Below, piece after piece: positions 1 to 12,218 of a DNA stretch of 64,000 bases. The notes under the pieces were generated by a model. It saw nothing but the letters and a program-made list of their open reading frames with translations, did no database searches and was not told the DNA's origin. The position numbers and the translations under genes are program-made. Source of the stretch: Tanytarsus gracilentus (taxonomy: Eukaryota > Arthropoda > Insecta > Diptera > Chironomidae); contig JAXRKN010000041.1 in NCBI GenBank assembly GCA_038502055.1, positions 149,001-213,000 of the forward strand, read 5' to 3'. The number at the start of each line of letters is the position of its first letter. Positions within the stretch are counted from its first letter, which is position 1.

Positions 1-464
1 AAAAAATTTTCATGATACTGATGAAGAAAATATTTGGAGAAAGCTACTCTCCAAAGTGAGAGTGAGCGAGAGAAAAAAATATGAGAAGTGAAATTCTAAG
101 AATTTAATTTCACAATAAAAATTATCCCTCATTGTCTCAGCGGCACAGCTTTGGCATATCGCTGACAATCTGCCGGCACGTGTACCGGGATACTCTTAAC
201 AGAGCGACGCATATCAAAGACATATTGAAGGCACATCGAATACTGGTGCTGCTAAGGTTTACGTAATTTAACACTTTAATTCGATGACTATATTGATAAG
301 AACACACTTATCAACACATTTAAAATAAATTAAGGATGAGAAACACACAAAAAACTGATTTATTAATAAAATTGATTTATTTGACGAGTGTAAAAATCGC
401 GATGGTGTTCGGATAAAACTCTCTTCTGCCCTTAAAAATTGATCTTTTATAATAAAATATTTAC
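1..464. other. Left-edge noncoding sequence, probably intron of dpr copy B
   Basis: No coding exon was recognised. It follows the donor of the CQVSTEPK exon of copy B on the minus strand, so it is probably intron. In copy A the corresponding intron is only 59 bases. Confidence 0.5.
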
Positions 465-1083
465 CAACTACATGAAGGTGAACTCGTGCACTAACTTTTG
501 GCTCGGTTGAAACTTGACACTTTAATTTTGAAATGAAATATTCAATAAAAATAATATATTTTGTTCTAGAAAAATTTAATGTACCTCATATAAACCTGCA
601 TCACGAGCCTAAATTTAAAGAAATTTACATATTTTTAGGTTGCCATCTGAGTAAAATTGTACAACTTTGTTTTTACCTGTACATATTTTATTTGCAGCGT
701 CCATAATCCTGTACTCTCTACATAAAATGATTGAAAACGTTCGTCCGCAATAAATGTCATCCTGATTATAAATTATTATTAATGTTTTTAGATGTTTTTG
801 TTTTGATAAAGTCATTACCTATCTACAGTTAAAATATGGTCATCTCTTACACGAACCCATGATACCGACTTATTAATTATTTGTTTCACCTATTTTATGT
901 ATAGTTTAATTTGAATTATTAACACATTCAACAACAAAAAACTTACCTTGCAAGGTAAGTACGCATGAGTTGAAATTTGAGTGGTGACATTGCTGCTAAC
1001 AACTTTCCATTTTACATGGGATTCAGAGTGAGTAATGAAAGTTTTTTTTTGCAGTGACAAACTAACATCAGCGCATATAAAAT
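465..1083 (-). CDS. dpr-family Ig protein, copy B (partial, first Ig domain only)
   Basis: Five minus-strand exons encode the first immunoglobulin domain of a Dpr (defective proboscis extension response) protein: 1083-947, 889-819, 761-677, 608-585 and 519-465. Readable pieces include AYLPCK, SVSWVRVRDDHILTVDR, MTFIADERFQSFYVEST, WTLQIKYVQ, ARDAGLYE and CQVSTEPKVSARVHLHVV, with the Ig cysteines and tryptophan. The last four exons have exactly the lengths and phases of copy A (71, 85, 24 and 55 nt), and the first is 137 nt against 122. The second Ig domain and C-terminus are not in the 464 bases to the left, so the gene should continue outside the window. No signal-peptide exon was found upstream. 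Known of the family: neuronal cell-surface proteins that pair with DIP receptors. The first exon's acceptor at 1083/1084 is chosen by phase only. Confidence 0.85.
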
Positions 1084-3640
1084 CTGCAGAATAAGGATCA
1101 TTTAAAATTTCAATGTCGCCTTTTTTGAGCAATTAACTTAATTTAAAATTATAAAACCTTACCTTGTAAAATTATTGTAAATATTTCAAGAATTAGATAT
1201 AATTTACAAACAATTGACATTTTGCTGGTTTAACATTTTTTTAATTTTAATATCTGTAAGAAAAAATTATTATACTTAGTCATATTTATGGATCAAAAAT
1301 TTTGACAAAAATAGTTGTCAGTTGAATTTTAAGTTCCTATATTATATTAAAGATTTTTAATCATTTTATGGATTAGAAAAGTTTTTAGCAAAGAAACTCA
1401 TCATATAGAATGATTAGGACATTTTAGATCAATCTTAGATTTTAGTAAAATCATTTTACCATCGTGCATTGTTTTCAAATCCTTGGAATAATGTTGCAGT
1501 TATAATTATATATCATTTACTACGTTTTTTAATTCGCACTTTTTACTGATAGAATTACCTATTATATATTATGTTTTGGCCAGTTTAGCTTTCTTTAGGC
1601 TATACACACGACAACATAATGAAAATAAAAATTTAAGAATTTATTATATTTTAACATTTTACTTTGTTTTACACTTTACTTTTTCTTCTTTTAACTTTAG
1701 GAATATTGATTTCTTTCAAAGAGCACACCATTTTCTTTTTCTTTTTCTTTTTGCGAATCAAAGCTCGAAATAAATTCAAATCACAATCTCACATCTCTTC
1801 AAGATTAAATCTTGCATTCAGTTTTTGAATTAAAATAAATTTAATTGCAAAAATTATCTTTTGGTGTGTGAATACGAATTTGATTTTACTCAAATTTATT
1901 TTTACTAAAGTTCAGTACTTTCACAATCAATTTTTTTAAATTGTATTTGGTGTCATTAATAAGCATTTTTTGAGTTTTTTCACTCAATATCTTACTTTGC
2001 TAATGTTTTTTATTCATTTGAACAGTTTAATTTAGTTACAGAACAATTGTATTTCACTCGTATTATCACATCAAACTTTTCTCTACTATTCTGATTTCGT
2101 TTTTTCACGATAATATCTCTTTTCAAGGTTTTCAAAAATTATGTAAAAGTCCTTCTAGTAGACGACTTTTAGGGATAACATGCGCAGTTCATGGATCACC
2201 AGCAAACGCATGAGCAACAAGAAACTCATGCTTTTATTCCCTTTCAATCTTTCTTACGTGATTAACGTTAAATATTTTTAACCAGTCACTTTATATCTCT
2301 TTAATTAAGAAACAACTGTGCAGTTAACAACAAAACATTCCTTAATAATCGTCCAACATGGGAGTGCAAAAATAAGTTTTTTATTTGCTTTATGCGTGCG
2401 TCCTATCAGTCTCAGCAACTGAACATTTCGAGCTTTTGCCGTATATCTTAAGGAATTTAGAATTAAACCAGCATTTTTTGTATTTTTGAAAGTTTAAATC
2501 ATTACACGCATTTGTTTTATTTTTGTTAATTAATTTTTTATTTACAATTTGTACAAAAAAATAGTTTAGGATTAGACTACCTAATTCTGATCCAAGGGGC
2601 CCACATTTTCCATATAAAATTTCTATGGATTTATATGGGAGTTGTGACCCCTTGTTCCGATCTTTCAAATCATGATGAATTTTTCCACTTTTTTGGTAAT
2701 GAATATATCCGAATATATAATTATAACATATAAAAAAGTTTATTTGTGTTGGTGAGTCCAAATGAATTTAAAAAATTAAAACGTTACAAAATTTTTTTTC
2801 AAAACCCACGCGCATAGGAAAATCCAACAATTTCAAAAAATCTGAATGACAGTTAGTATGAAGTTTCTGAAACTTTATGGATGCGCGCAAATGGCTATTC
2901 TGTATATATTATTTAAGAATATATTTAAATTTTACAATGGAATTTTAATTTGGGTAGTTTATTTTTTCCTTGGTTTTGTATTTTAACGAGTTTTGCTTTA
3001 TGATGCAAATCATTACCTAGTGCTTAGTATATTTCTTTACTTTTTAAAACTTAGTTTTTAACATTTTCAATAGTTTGCATTTCAGTCTTTTCAATATAAA
3101 AATTTGAAATTTTTAAAGTCGATCAAACAAATTGTATTTGAATGATAAATGAGAAAAAAATAATGAAATACAGGACTTAAAAAAACTGTTAATAAAATTT
3201 GAATTTCCTGCGGGAAATATGTGGTATTAAGTAATGAGTAAGATTTTCCTGACTTTTTTTTTCATATCAGTATAATCCATAAATTTGTATTTTATGGGTT
3301 CAGGTTGTTGGTCAATATTATTCAGTTTACTCAACTTTTAAAATCTAGTTTGATTGCAAAAAGACCCTTAGTTCTCAACCTTAATGTCAACCTTTAATAA
3401 CATTCGGCATTGAAGAAATTATCTTTAAAAAAGTATTTAACGTTTTTTTATAATAGTTTAAATAATTAATAGAAAAAACCCACTTCAATAATGCTTTAAT
3501 ATACTATTGATTTTTAATCTTTAATATACATCAAATTTATGTGATTCAAGTTCAACCATTAACAATTTTAAATTGTGGAAATTGATGTAGACAATTACTG
3601 CGTTTAGGCATATATACAATATTATTGAGACTTAGATAAG
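1084..3640. other. Noncoding AT-rich sequence between the two dpr genes
   Basis: No supportable gene on either strand. Copy B's missing signal-peptide exon should lie in this interval or in 3641-4212, but no convincing start plus phase-1 donor was found. It contains the 62-bp MITE remnant at 2593-2654 and a fragment near 2795-2815 of the repeat family described at 10171-10330. Confidence 0.5.
2593..2654. repeat. Remnant of CAAGGGG-terminated MITE
   Basis: A 62-bp stretch begins CAAGGGGCCCACA and ends TTGTGACCCCTTG. These are the same inverted ends as the 450-bp element at 37676-38125, here almost joined, as in an internally deleted copy. Confidence 0.6.
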
Positions 3641-4137
3641 AACTCCGCTCTCTTTTGGTTTAGGTTTCTTAAAAGTTCATCTTTTGTCCATTCTGACTTT
3701 CCCCCGAGCCTGGATTGAAAAACTGGTGACGTCCAATTTGTAAAAGGTTAAATTTTTGTTTCTAATCATCCTAATTATTGTAGTTATCTTAATTGTCCTA
3801 ATTATCTTAATTATTTCTAATTTTTTTATTTTTTTTTATAAATTTTTTTGATAATTAGGATAATTAAATTTCGGATTTAGTCTAAATCTGGTGTGTACAA
3901 AAGTTGGGATACATCCGAAAACCACATCTCGATCGATGGCTTGGATCGGGCTGTAGAGTTCAATAAGAGTTGTGAGCATCTATACATCTTAACATGTTAG
4001 CAAACCTGAATTTAGTTGGCGTTGTAACTCGAGAACGGGCGCATGGATTTGGATCGGGTTTGTTTTCTATGTCGAATGGTGTATACAAGTGAACAGTCCT
4101 ACTGAGAACGTTGCGTACCAGTCACCCACTTGTTATT
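3641..4137 (+). repeat. Dispersed ~500-bp repeat containing an intron-like block
   Basis: It begins AACTCCGCTCTCTTTTGG and ends GTCACCCACTTGTTATT. A related copy lies at 18575-19090 with the same two ends. Positions 3723-3880 closely resemble two introns of the zinc-finger gene, including a donor-like edge (AAAAGGTTAA) and an acceptor-like edge (CGGATTTAG). Element class not determined. Confidence 0.65.
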
Positions 4138-4212
4138 ATATATGATTTATAAAAATCAATTAAACTTTCTGACAAATTAAACCAAATATCTGTTTTTACA
4201 TTGAGGTGTATG

Positions 4213-7047
4213 TCATGTTTCGAGAAAGAAAACAATGAGAACAAAAGGTACTAAATTTCTGTATATTCCCAAACTTGGTGAGCATGCAGAAGTAACTGCT
4301 GAGGCAGAAGATTCCCCTTTTTAAATAAAAGTAAAATTTGAAAGTTTAAATTCAAAACTCATCAAAAAATACTCACCAATAACATGTAAAGTGACTTGAG
4401 CCGGAGCTGAATTACTTGGTAAACAGCTGTAATTGCCTTCATGATTTCTTTTCGTATAGTCAATTATTAGTGTTCCTACCTATAATAAAGAAAAAGAACA
4501 TTTATAAATAAATTGAGCGACCCCAATAATTTAAAGTTTTAATGATTTCTAAAATTGTAAACAGTTTCGAAATATAATAAATAAATTTAATTAATTATAA
4601 TAAAAACTACAAATGACTATTTTTAAGATTCTATAGATTGCAAATGTAGAATTTTAAAAATTTACCGAGCTATGTGAATCAGATTCTACATCACGTTCAA
4701 ACTGCAACCTCCATCCATGAACATTTTCAGGATAAATTTGAGTTGATCCATGATACCAAATGATGTAATTTGGTGGATCTAGGGCTCCTCTTACAACACA
4801 TCGCAATACAACAGTGCTCCCAGCTTTAACAAATCTATCGGAATCGCCAATAAGCTCTGTTCTTGGAACTGTCAGGATTGCAAAATCTCTATTTTAAATT
4901 GCCAATTTTACAGAGAAAAATACACACCTACAACATGAAGATGAACCCTAGCGCTTATTTTCGGTTCAGTTGATACTTGACACTATAGAAAATATTTTTT
5001 TACTATTATCGATACCGCGGCAATTATCTTGTGCGTGAATTTGAAAAATTACGTTATAAACAACTAGATAGTTCTATAAGTTTCCAAAGTAAGCAATGAA
5101 AATGCCTGCGTGATACATCAAACAGTTGGTGACGAAATTTAAATATAAGTATACTTTTTGTGTACAATTATCTAGAGAAAATACGTTGGTGCCGAGATTT
5201 AAATTTTATTTTGAGAAAATTGTGATTGAGTTTTTAATAAAAAATAGTATTTCATGAAAATATTTTAATTTTAACAACTGGGATGAAATATATTCATTAT
5301 TGTCACGTCTCATGTTTATTGACCACTGTGCCACTCTTAAGCTTTAACAATTTTTTGAATTTCGATTAATATTTATACTAACGGAATTTTCTTCAAACTA
5401 GTACTGATTTCGAAAAAAAAATCAAAAACTCGCTGAAGAATTGCCACAGTATCTTATAATTTTGAAAAAACATGTCGTTTCACTTAAAAATTAAAAAAAA
5501 ATAGAAACCTCATACAAGCCAGCATCTCGCGCCTTAAAAAGATAATTTTAACTCCATTAATACTAATTTTTAAAAATAATATATTCGGATTTTTTACCTG
5601 CACATATTTTATTTGAAGTGTCCAAATTCCTGTTGTCTCAACAAAAAATGATTGAAATCGTTCATCCGCAATAAATGTCATTCTAGAAAGAAAAAGGATA
5701 AAATGTGTAAACTTAAAATCGAAAGGAATGTTTTTTAAAATCGCCTAATATTTTAGATTGGCACATACATATTTTAATCTAAATTGGTGTGCGAAAAAGA
5801 AAATATGAAAACAGAAATAGAATTTTACCTATCAACTGTTAAAATATGATCATCTCTCACACGCACCCATGAGACAGACTTATTGCCCAACTGTCTTACC
5901 TTTAAATATAATATTTTATAGAATAAAAATTTTTTAGACACATTGTTTGATAGTAATGGTAGTACAAAAATTACCTTGCAAGGCAAATACGCAGAAGTTA
6001 ATATTTGAGTGGTCACATTGCTTACACTGTTGTCGATATCATCAAGATATGGGCCACTGGATATATATTCTTGATGATTAAATATTATTGAATCAGCTAA
6101 AATTAAGTTTTTTAGAGGGAAAATTTTTGATTAAATTGTTCTTGACATAAAGTGCCAAGTTCTTGACGAAGTGCTTGCAAAGAAAATTATTACATCTTTG
6201 TTTGTTATCAATCGTTATCAACTGGATAAATGAAAAATAGAATAATAAATAAATAGCTATGCATAGGACTAATACTAATTTACAAATTGTAAATTACAAT
6301 TCAACTCAATGTGTGTTTCAAGTTACAACTGTTAAGATTTAAGAGACATTAATGATAACATTTATTTGCATAGTACAATTGTATAGGCGGTAGTTATTTA
6401 AGATCCATATAAACACTTACTAACCTTCCGAAATGAAAGTTTTAGAGGTTGGATAGGGCAACTAATAAGTTGAAATGCAATTAATTAATCAATGTTTTTT
6501 CAACACACAAGTCAATTTGAAAAAATGAGCCAATATTTATATTTTATTTTCTTGTCATCAAATTATTTTATTTTTTTGCCGATTTTTGCTCAAAAAATTA
6601 AAATTAAAGTAAAATAGTGAGAACTAAGCTAAATTTAATGTTAACTTTTAACTTCCTGTTGCAGTCGTTGTTGTGACAGTGAAACGCAATGGAAAGTGGA
6701 ATCTGTCTAAACAACACTACAGCGCATAGACTGAGCTGAGGTTGCAAGCTCAAACAAATTTTATAAATTGTATTTAAAGTTAACAGGAATACAATTCGAA
6801 TTACTCATATCACTTTCGAAAAGATGGAAACTTCGAAAAAATTCGTGGGAAAAATGTAAACAAATAATCCTTTTATTTGAGTGCAGATTCACTCGTCTCA
6901 CCAACACTAACGTAATTCAAAAAATTTTGTAATGGTTCACTTTACATAAATAATTCGAGTTGTGCATGAATTTAAAACTATGAACTCACCATAAAGTAAT
7001 GGAACTATTAAAATTGAAATAAACACAGCGTTCCAATTTTTTCTCAT
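4213..7047 (-). CDS. dpr-family two-Ig-domain cell-surface protein, copy A (complete)
   Basis: Nine minus-strand exons: 7047-6990, 6096-5975, 5899-5829, 5682-5598, 5532-5509, 4982-4928, 4868-4666, 4479-4377 and 4316-4213. They total 825 nt, 274 residues, and every junction is in phase. Exon 1 is a signal peptide (MRKNWNAVFISILIVPLLY). Exons 2-6 give Ig1, with YLPCK, VSWVRVRDDHILTVDR and YECQVSTEPK. Exons 7-8 give Ig2, with VLRCVV, WYHG and GNYSC. Exon 9 carries GESSASAVTSA and a hydrophobic tail (NLVPFVLIVFFLET) before TGA, which suits GPI anchoring. Exon 5 is a 24-nt microexon (ARDAGLYE). Dpr proteins act at neuronal surfaces and bind DIP proteins. The length is usual for the family. The specific dpr subgroup was not assigned. 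Confidence 0.92.
5105..5270 (+). mobile_element. Diverged MITE of the CCTGCGTG family in a dpr intron
   Basis: It starts CCTGCGTGATACAT and shares the core GTATAC...ACAATT...AAATACGTTGG with the intact copies at 10485-10646 and 62912-63066. The right end is not clear. It lies in intron 5 of dpr copy A. Confidence 0.6.
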
Positions 7048-10000
7048 TATAATGTATAGGAATCTTTTGCAATAAAAAAATTATTGGATTAGTCCGAGTC
7101 GAGCGTTTTAAATAATGTATGATAAAGATATACCTTAGGGGAGTAGGATATAAGGTTCAATGCTTAAGAAAGCATATATAGGTTTTTTCATTAAGTGGCT
7201 GGCAATTGTGTATATCCTCTATAACAATTTACACTTAGTGAAATAACACTATACACTTGATGCATCCACCAATCAATTAATTATTTTAACCACTCAATTT
7301 TCAGTATTGTTCTCTTGTAAGGGTTATGTTCAATATTTTTTCACACATCATCTTATTAAGCATTTATGCTTGTGTCATTAATTTTAATTTCTCTGCTCTG
7401 TTGCTGCCAATATGTGTCAGATTCACAATCCGATGCCTTTCCTATTAGCTTTAACTCTTTTCATCCGTATAACAGCTCTTTTATTCGAAATCGTATATTA
7501 ATTATTTCACATTCGACTGCCTTTTTCTCCTTCTCTTTCGAATGGCTACTGGTGAAAATGTGTAGAAGAAAGTTTATGAACAGTTGGATATAAAAGCTAG
7601 AAAAAAAAGAAAAAAGAGGAAATTGAAAACTTTTTGAAAGGTCTGAAAATTATCACAGATTAAATGGCATTGCAAATTAAAAATAAAACATTTTAATGCA
7701 AAAAAATATATTCTGCTACATCAACTTGTAAATAAAAAGTATCGTGGTATGATTACCAATGTTTTTATGGTCCCGCGGCAAAACAACAACCAAAAAAAAT
7801 AATTTTTTAATTTCTTGAAATGAACGCATATTTGCAAAAACTGCTGAACGACTAAAATAAAAAATGCACATGCCTGCTTCGCAAAACAAAATGTGTTCTA
7901 TAAAAAAATGTGTTCTATAAATCTATCTTAATGAGTGTTTAAAAATTAAGATAAAATATTGATAACACTTCATAGAAATCGCCACTAAACTGTTTTCTTG
8001 TCTGGTAGTTAAAAAAGAAGTGTTTTTCGCAAATGAAAATCAAGCGGTTAAAAAATATATCAAATAAATGTGTTTTCCGAAGCAGGCGGTGGTGTTTTTT
8101 TTACAGTCATTTTTTGGTTTATGTAGGTTTATGTAAAACTACGTTCAAATGCAGAAATTTTGATGGCTGGGTGATCAAGTCCCTGTAATCTCTTCTAAGG
8201 TGCTACCTTAGTAAAAAGCTGTATTAATTACAGTTTATCAGAAAAATGTAATGTGCATGAGCCGAAAAAAACACCTTTAAAACTTACTAAGGAGCCACCT
8301 ATAACTTAAAAACAGGGTAAATTAAATGAAACTTTTATTAAGTTTTAACGTTAATTGACTTTACCAAAAAAATTTGAAGAGGAAAAAGTATTTTCAAATT
8401 TAATAAACTTATTTGGTGTCACTCCACCTCATGAACCTGTGCATCACATAGCTCATTTATCTCATATAAGTTCTTCTTGAGTAAATTCTCTTATTTTTAT
8501 CAATCGACGCATGATTTCAAGTGTCAAGTCGTGATAAAAAAAATGACAATGAAAAATTCTTACTTTGAGCTTGAAACTTTATTCAACGCCGTCGAAACCA
8601 CTTATATTTACGGTAAGGACTGAAGCTGTGTGTTTGCGTCTGAGTTGGTTGAACGATACCAATGCGCTACTTCTTTGTTACAACAACATCAACAACAATA
8701 ATATGTGGAAAAATTTAGGAGCTTTAGAAAATTTTAACATTAGGTGAATCTACAGCTGTAACCCATTTCTTGGTAATTATATTAAAAATTTTACGTTTTC
8801 CAGGTTTTTCAAGATAAACAAAATTAAATGCAATAATCTAACAGAAAAAGTTTTCATGATTTTTTAAATTTAAAAAACTCATAACATAGTTTTGGATAAT
8901 ATTAGAAATTTACATTTACTAACCATGTTAATCACTTAAACGTTAGGAAAACTTTTATTTGTACTGCCTACAATTATTCTTTAGTTAACAAAAAAAAATT
9001 GTCTACAAAAAAACACATTTAGTCCACGTATCTCCGGCACGGAAAGCGATTCGAATCAGACTGAATATATCTAGTCAGAAATATACGTGCGCTCCTCGCT
9101 TTTTTGAAGATTTCTGTACTAAAAATATAATTCCACCATATATTGGAAGCATTCAATAAAATAAAATATTACAAGATTTAAAGTTATACTGCACTGATAT
9201 CAATATTTTATTTTGAATGTCATCTTACTGCTTATATATGGAGCAATAAGTAAATAATAAAATTAATGATTTTAATTTTAATACATTAGTTAAAGATTAT
9301 TCTAAGGATTGATAAAAATAGTTTTATTATTTTATTAAATATCCAAAAGTAAAATTAAAAATTCATTTCAACTTTTATGCTTCACACAGAAATTAAATTA
9401 AAGTTTGTTCGCTCACGAGATTAATTGGCGAATAAAACATGATAGTATTAAAAAATATCAAACAATAGGATTTGAAAAATAGACAAAAGAGAAATAGTTT
9501 CTATTTTTTAGCAACTCAGATAAACAAAAATAAACTTTAGCTTTCATTTTTTTGCACCAAAAATAAGTTCCAAAAGAAAAAAGAAAGAATTTTTCCTTTT
9601 TCATCTTCCGCTTATTTCATTTGTTTGTGGCTTTTGTTTCTTTAACTTAGATATATGTCTGAAAAGATTTGTATTAAAATATACATAGGGTGAAACATAT
9701 TATACTCGGAAGTTTTCTGAAAATTTTCACAAAACATGGATTGTTGAGACTTTTAACGGCATTAGGAAAATTTAGTGACTTAGCCAATGAACAATTTACT
9801 TCTTTCCCTTTAAAATGAGACTACTCTCGACTTTTTTGATGCACGTCTTCATTGCTAAATTCATTGAAACATTTCCCGCCAAAATTCGGAATAAAAATTT
9901 TTTAGACGGAAATTTTTCTTCCTAAATTCGGAAGTTTTTTTTTTTAAGATTTTTTAAAGGGGAAAATTTGCATCCAAAATTTTACTGATTTACATTATTT

Positions 10001-10170
10001 GTTATTCAGAAGCATTAAAAATGTTATAAACCAACTGAATTAAGGCATGACAAGCTTGGTTGGTGCTTTTAAATGGTCAATGATGGTAAAATTATGTTAA
10101 AAAAAATAAGTGAGTGAACGATCACACAAAATATGAGTTGAACTGAAACTTAAAATAAAAGGATATTTTT
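7048..10170. other. Intergenic region upstream of dpr copy A
   Basis: No gene, RNA gene or large repeat was recognised. The sequence is AT-rich with many homopolymer runs. Open frames here are short and lack family resemblance or codon structure. The part next to 7047 should hold the dpr copy A promoter and 5' UTR, but no motif is decisive. Confidence 0.5.
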
Positions 10171-10330
10171 AGTGTAGCCCAACAAAGTTGTGGCAACGCT
10201 TATATACTCATATTTCCGTCTGTCTGTCCGTCCGTATGCACCTTCCAGCTTTCAGCCTCTGAGCTACCTAGAGACTTCGGATTTTCGCCAGCACCCACGA
10301 GTGGGTTTTGAAATATTTTTTATTCTTGTC
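10171..10330 (+). repeat. Short interspersed repeat (GTAACCCACGAAGTGG family)
   Basis: It runs from GTAGCCCAACAAAGTTGTGG through TATTTCCGTCTGTCTGTC to CCCACGAGTGGGTTTTGAAA. Related copies are at 30050-30190, 36238-36480, 39250-39395, 47330-47480, 55570-55700 and near 58450. The ends contain CCCACGA/GTGGG palindromes. The apparent 76-residue reading frame here is just this repeat. Confidence 0.65.
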
Positions 10331-10484
10331 TTTATAAAAATGCTCTCAAAATTAAGCTGCATTAGTACAGACCGACTGCAAATCGATTTTAGTGAGAGTA
10401 TAAACATATTTTGTAGTTAAGTTTAGAGCACTTTCAATGTTTAAAATGAGAAATTATAAGTGAAATAAAATCTATTACACAATT

Positions 10485-10646
10485 CCTGCGTTGGACATGC
10501 CCTAATGCTATCGTTAAAATTCAAAAATTTTCATACAAATAAAATTTAAATATCGGCCCCAGCGTATTTTCAATAGACAGTTGTATACAAAAAGGTATAC
10601 TTTTATTTAAATTAACGTGACGAACGGTTTTCATGTCTCACACAGG
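10485..10646 (-). mobile_element. 162-bp hAT-like MITE with 8-bp target duplication
   Basis: The ends are inverted: CCTGCGTTGGACATG on the left, CATGTCTCACACAGG on the right. It is flanked on both sides by ACACAATT (10477-10484 and 10647-10654), a perfect 8-bp target site duplication as made by hAT transposases. It has no coding capacity. Other copies are at 5105, 23423-23969 and 62912-63066. Confidence 0.85.
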
Positions 10647-10744
10647 ACACAATTGTCTTCAATTAAACATCTAAAAATTTTCAGTTTTAGTTGTCCAAAA
10701 CTAATTAATTCAAAAAAATAAAAAATCATAATTTTTTCTTGAGC

Positions 10745-11480
10745 TTAAGAGGAAAAAAAATAGACATTTTGGGCACTCCTGACCGACCATAATGGACATT
10801 CCTTAAAAAACATCTATGTCAATCGATTCCTGATCCAATGACGAGTTCAACGAGGTGCATGAAGCTATAGTTCTGAAAAATGGACATTAGTGGCACTCCT
10901 GGTCGACCATGATGGACATTCCTCAAAAATCATCAATGCCAATCGATTCCTGATGCAATAACGAGTTCAACGATACCCATGAAGCCATAGTTCTGAAAAA
11001 TGGACATTAGTGGCACTCCTGCCCGGCCATGATGGACATTCCTCAAAAATCATCAGTGTCAATCGATTCCTGATGCAATTACGAGTTCAACGAGGTGCAT
11101 GAAGCTATATAAGAGAAAATTTGTATGAAAAAGGACATTTTTGCACTCAGGGACGGTCAGTGGAGGGTCGTACCCGAAAACTAAATAGTTTCTTGCACAA
11201 CTAGAGCCAAAACCCGAGTCAAATCCGACCAGCCGTTCTTGAGATATGCCGCCCACTAAGATCGTAAGAAAGTGAGAAAGTAAGATATCTTAAATGGCTC
11301 TAACTCCTCGTAGGATCAACCGATTTCAAATCTGTTTTCACCAGTTTGTAGGGTTTGGCTTGGCCTATCATTTGAGTATAAGTTTTGATATTGTACAAGG
11401 TAGTGTCTTGGCACTAGGGGCTGAAAACTGGTTTTGGAGAAATCCAAAATTAATATATTGCGAAGCTATAAAATCAAAAA
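10745..11480 (-). mobile_element. AGCTCCGC element, inverted copy with ~118-bp tandem repeats
   Basis: Three direct repeats of about 118 bp carry the core TGGACATTAGTGGCACTCCT and TCAATCGATTCCTGAT. They are followed by the unique half of the family (ACGGTCAG..., TCCTCGTAGGATCAACCG) and end near GAAGCTATAAAA. Orientation is opposite to the copies at 21672, 35775 and 51743. A detached right end of the family (AACGCCTTTTGG...CACCTTGTTTT) lies at about 11537-11577 on the plus strand. The two short open frames inside are repeat sequence. Confidence 0.75.
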
Positions 11481-11577
11481 AAATTTGATATTTTTAAAAT
11501 ATTCATAAATTTTGAAAATCACAAGTTTCTTTCTGACAACGCCTTTTGGCTTTTGCAGACCCACCTTGTTTTAACGG

Positions 11578-12218
11578 TAATATTAGTGCATGTCCCTAGC
11601 AGGACTCATACATAAACCTTTTTATTCAGCAATATTTTAATAATTCATACATTTTTCCCTCTTCAATTAGATAATTTAAATTCCATAATCACGCTTTACC
11701 CGCAATAAGGGTTGAAATTAAGTTTCAATTTTCGAAGAAAGACGCGATTTTCAAAAATAATAATAAAATTTTTAATACGTTTTCATACATGGACGTCAGT
11801 GCGTCACCCGAAAACTGTTAGGGAAGTTGACATTTTAAAAGTGCTGATTATATTTATACTTTATTTTATTGGTGTAAGTGATTTTGTCTGATTCCGGAAA
11901 TTCCGTAAAGAGAAGTTGATGATTAGTTGAGAAGCGCATGATCATACATTTTGAGTTTGTTCTAAAAACCCGGTGCATATTTCCAGCAGGAAAAAATGGA
12001 AGTATCATCCCAAAAAAGGAGTATGAATTGATTTTCCTTGTTAAACTTATTTTCAGGGCATTAAATACATCCTATAAATTAAATATATTTTCGACTGAAT
12101 TAGCATTTAATTTTGAGTTAAATCGATATTTTTGATATGTTGGTGGCATGCATAAAAATTTTTAATAAAGAAACATTATTTTAGTTTTCAGTAAGAATTT
12201 TTTTATTCTTCAATGAAT
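11578..12218. other. Noncoding sequence downstream of RpL21
   Basis: No gene was recognised. The 65-codon open frame at 11938-12135 has no family resemblance. The RpL21 polyadenylation signal (AATAAA on the minus strand) is a few bases beyond its stop, near 12201-12206. Confidence 0.5.

Noticed and set aside
2390..2761. 123-codon minus-strand open frame
   Set aside because: It overlaps a MITE remnant, has biased Asn/Lys composition expected of AT-rich noncoding DNA, and resembles no family.
11059..11488. Two opposite open frames that recur elsewhere in the window
   Set aside because: They lie in the AGCTCCGC element and reappear wherever it does; repeat sequence, not genes.
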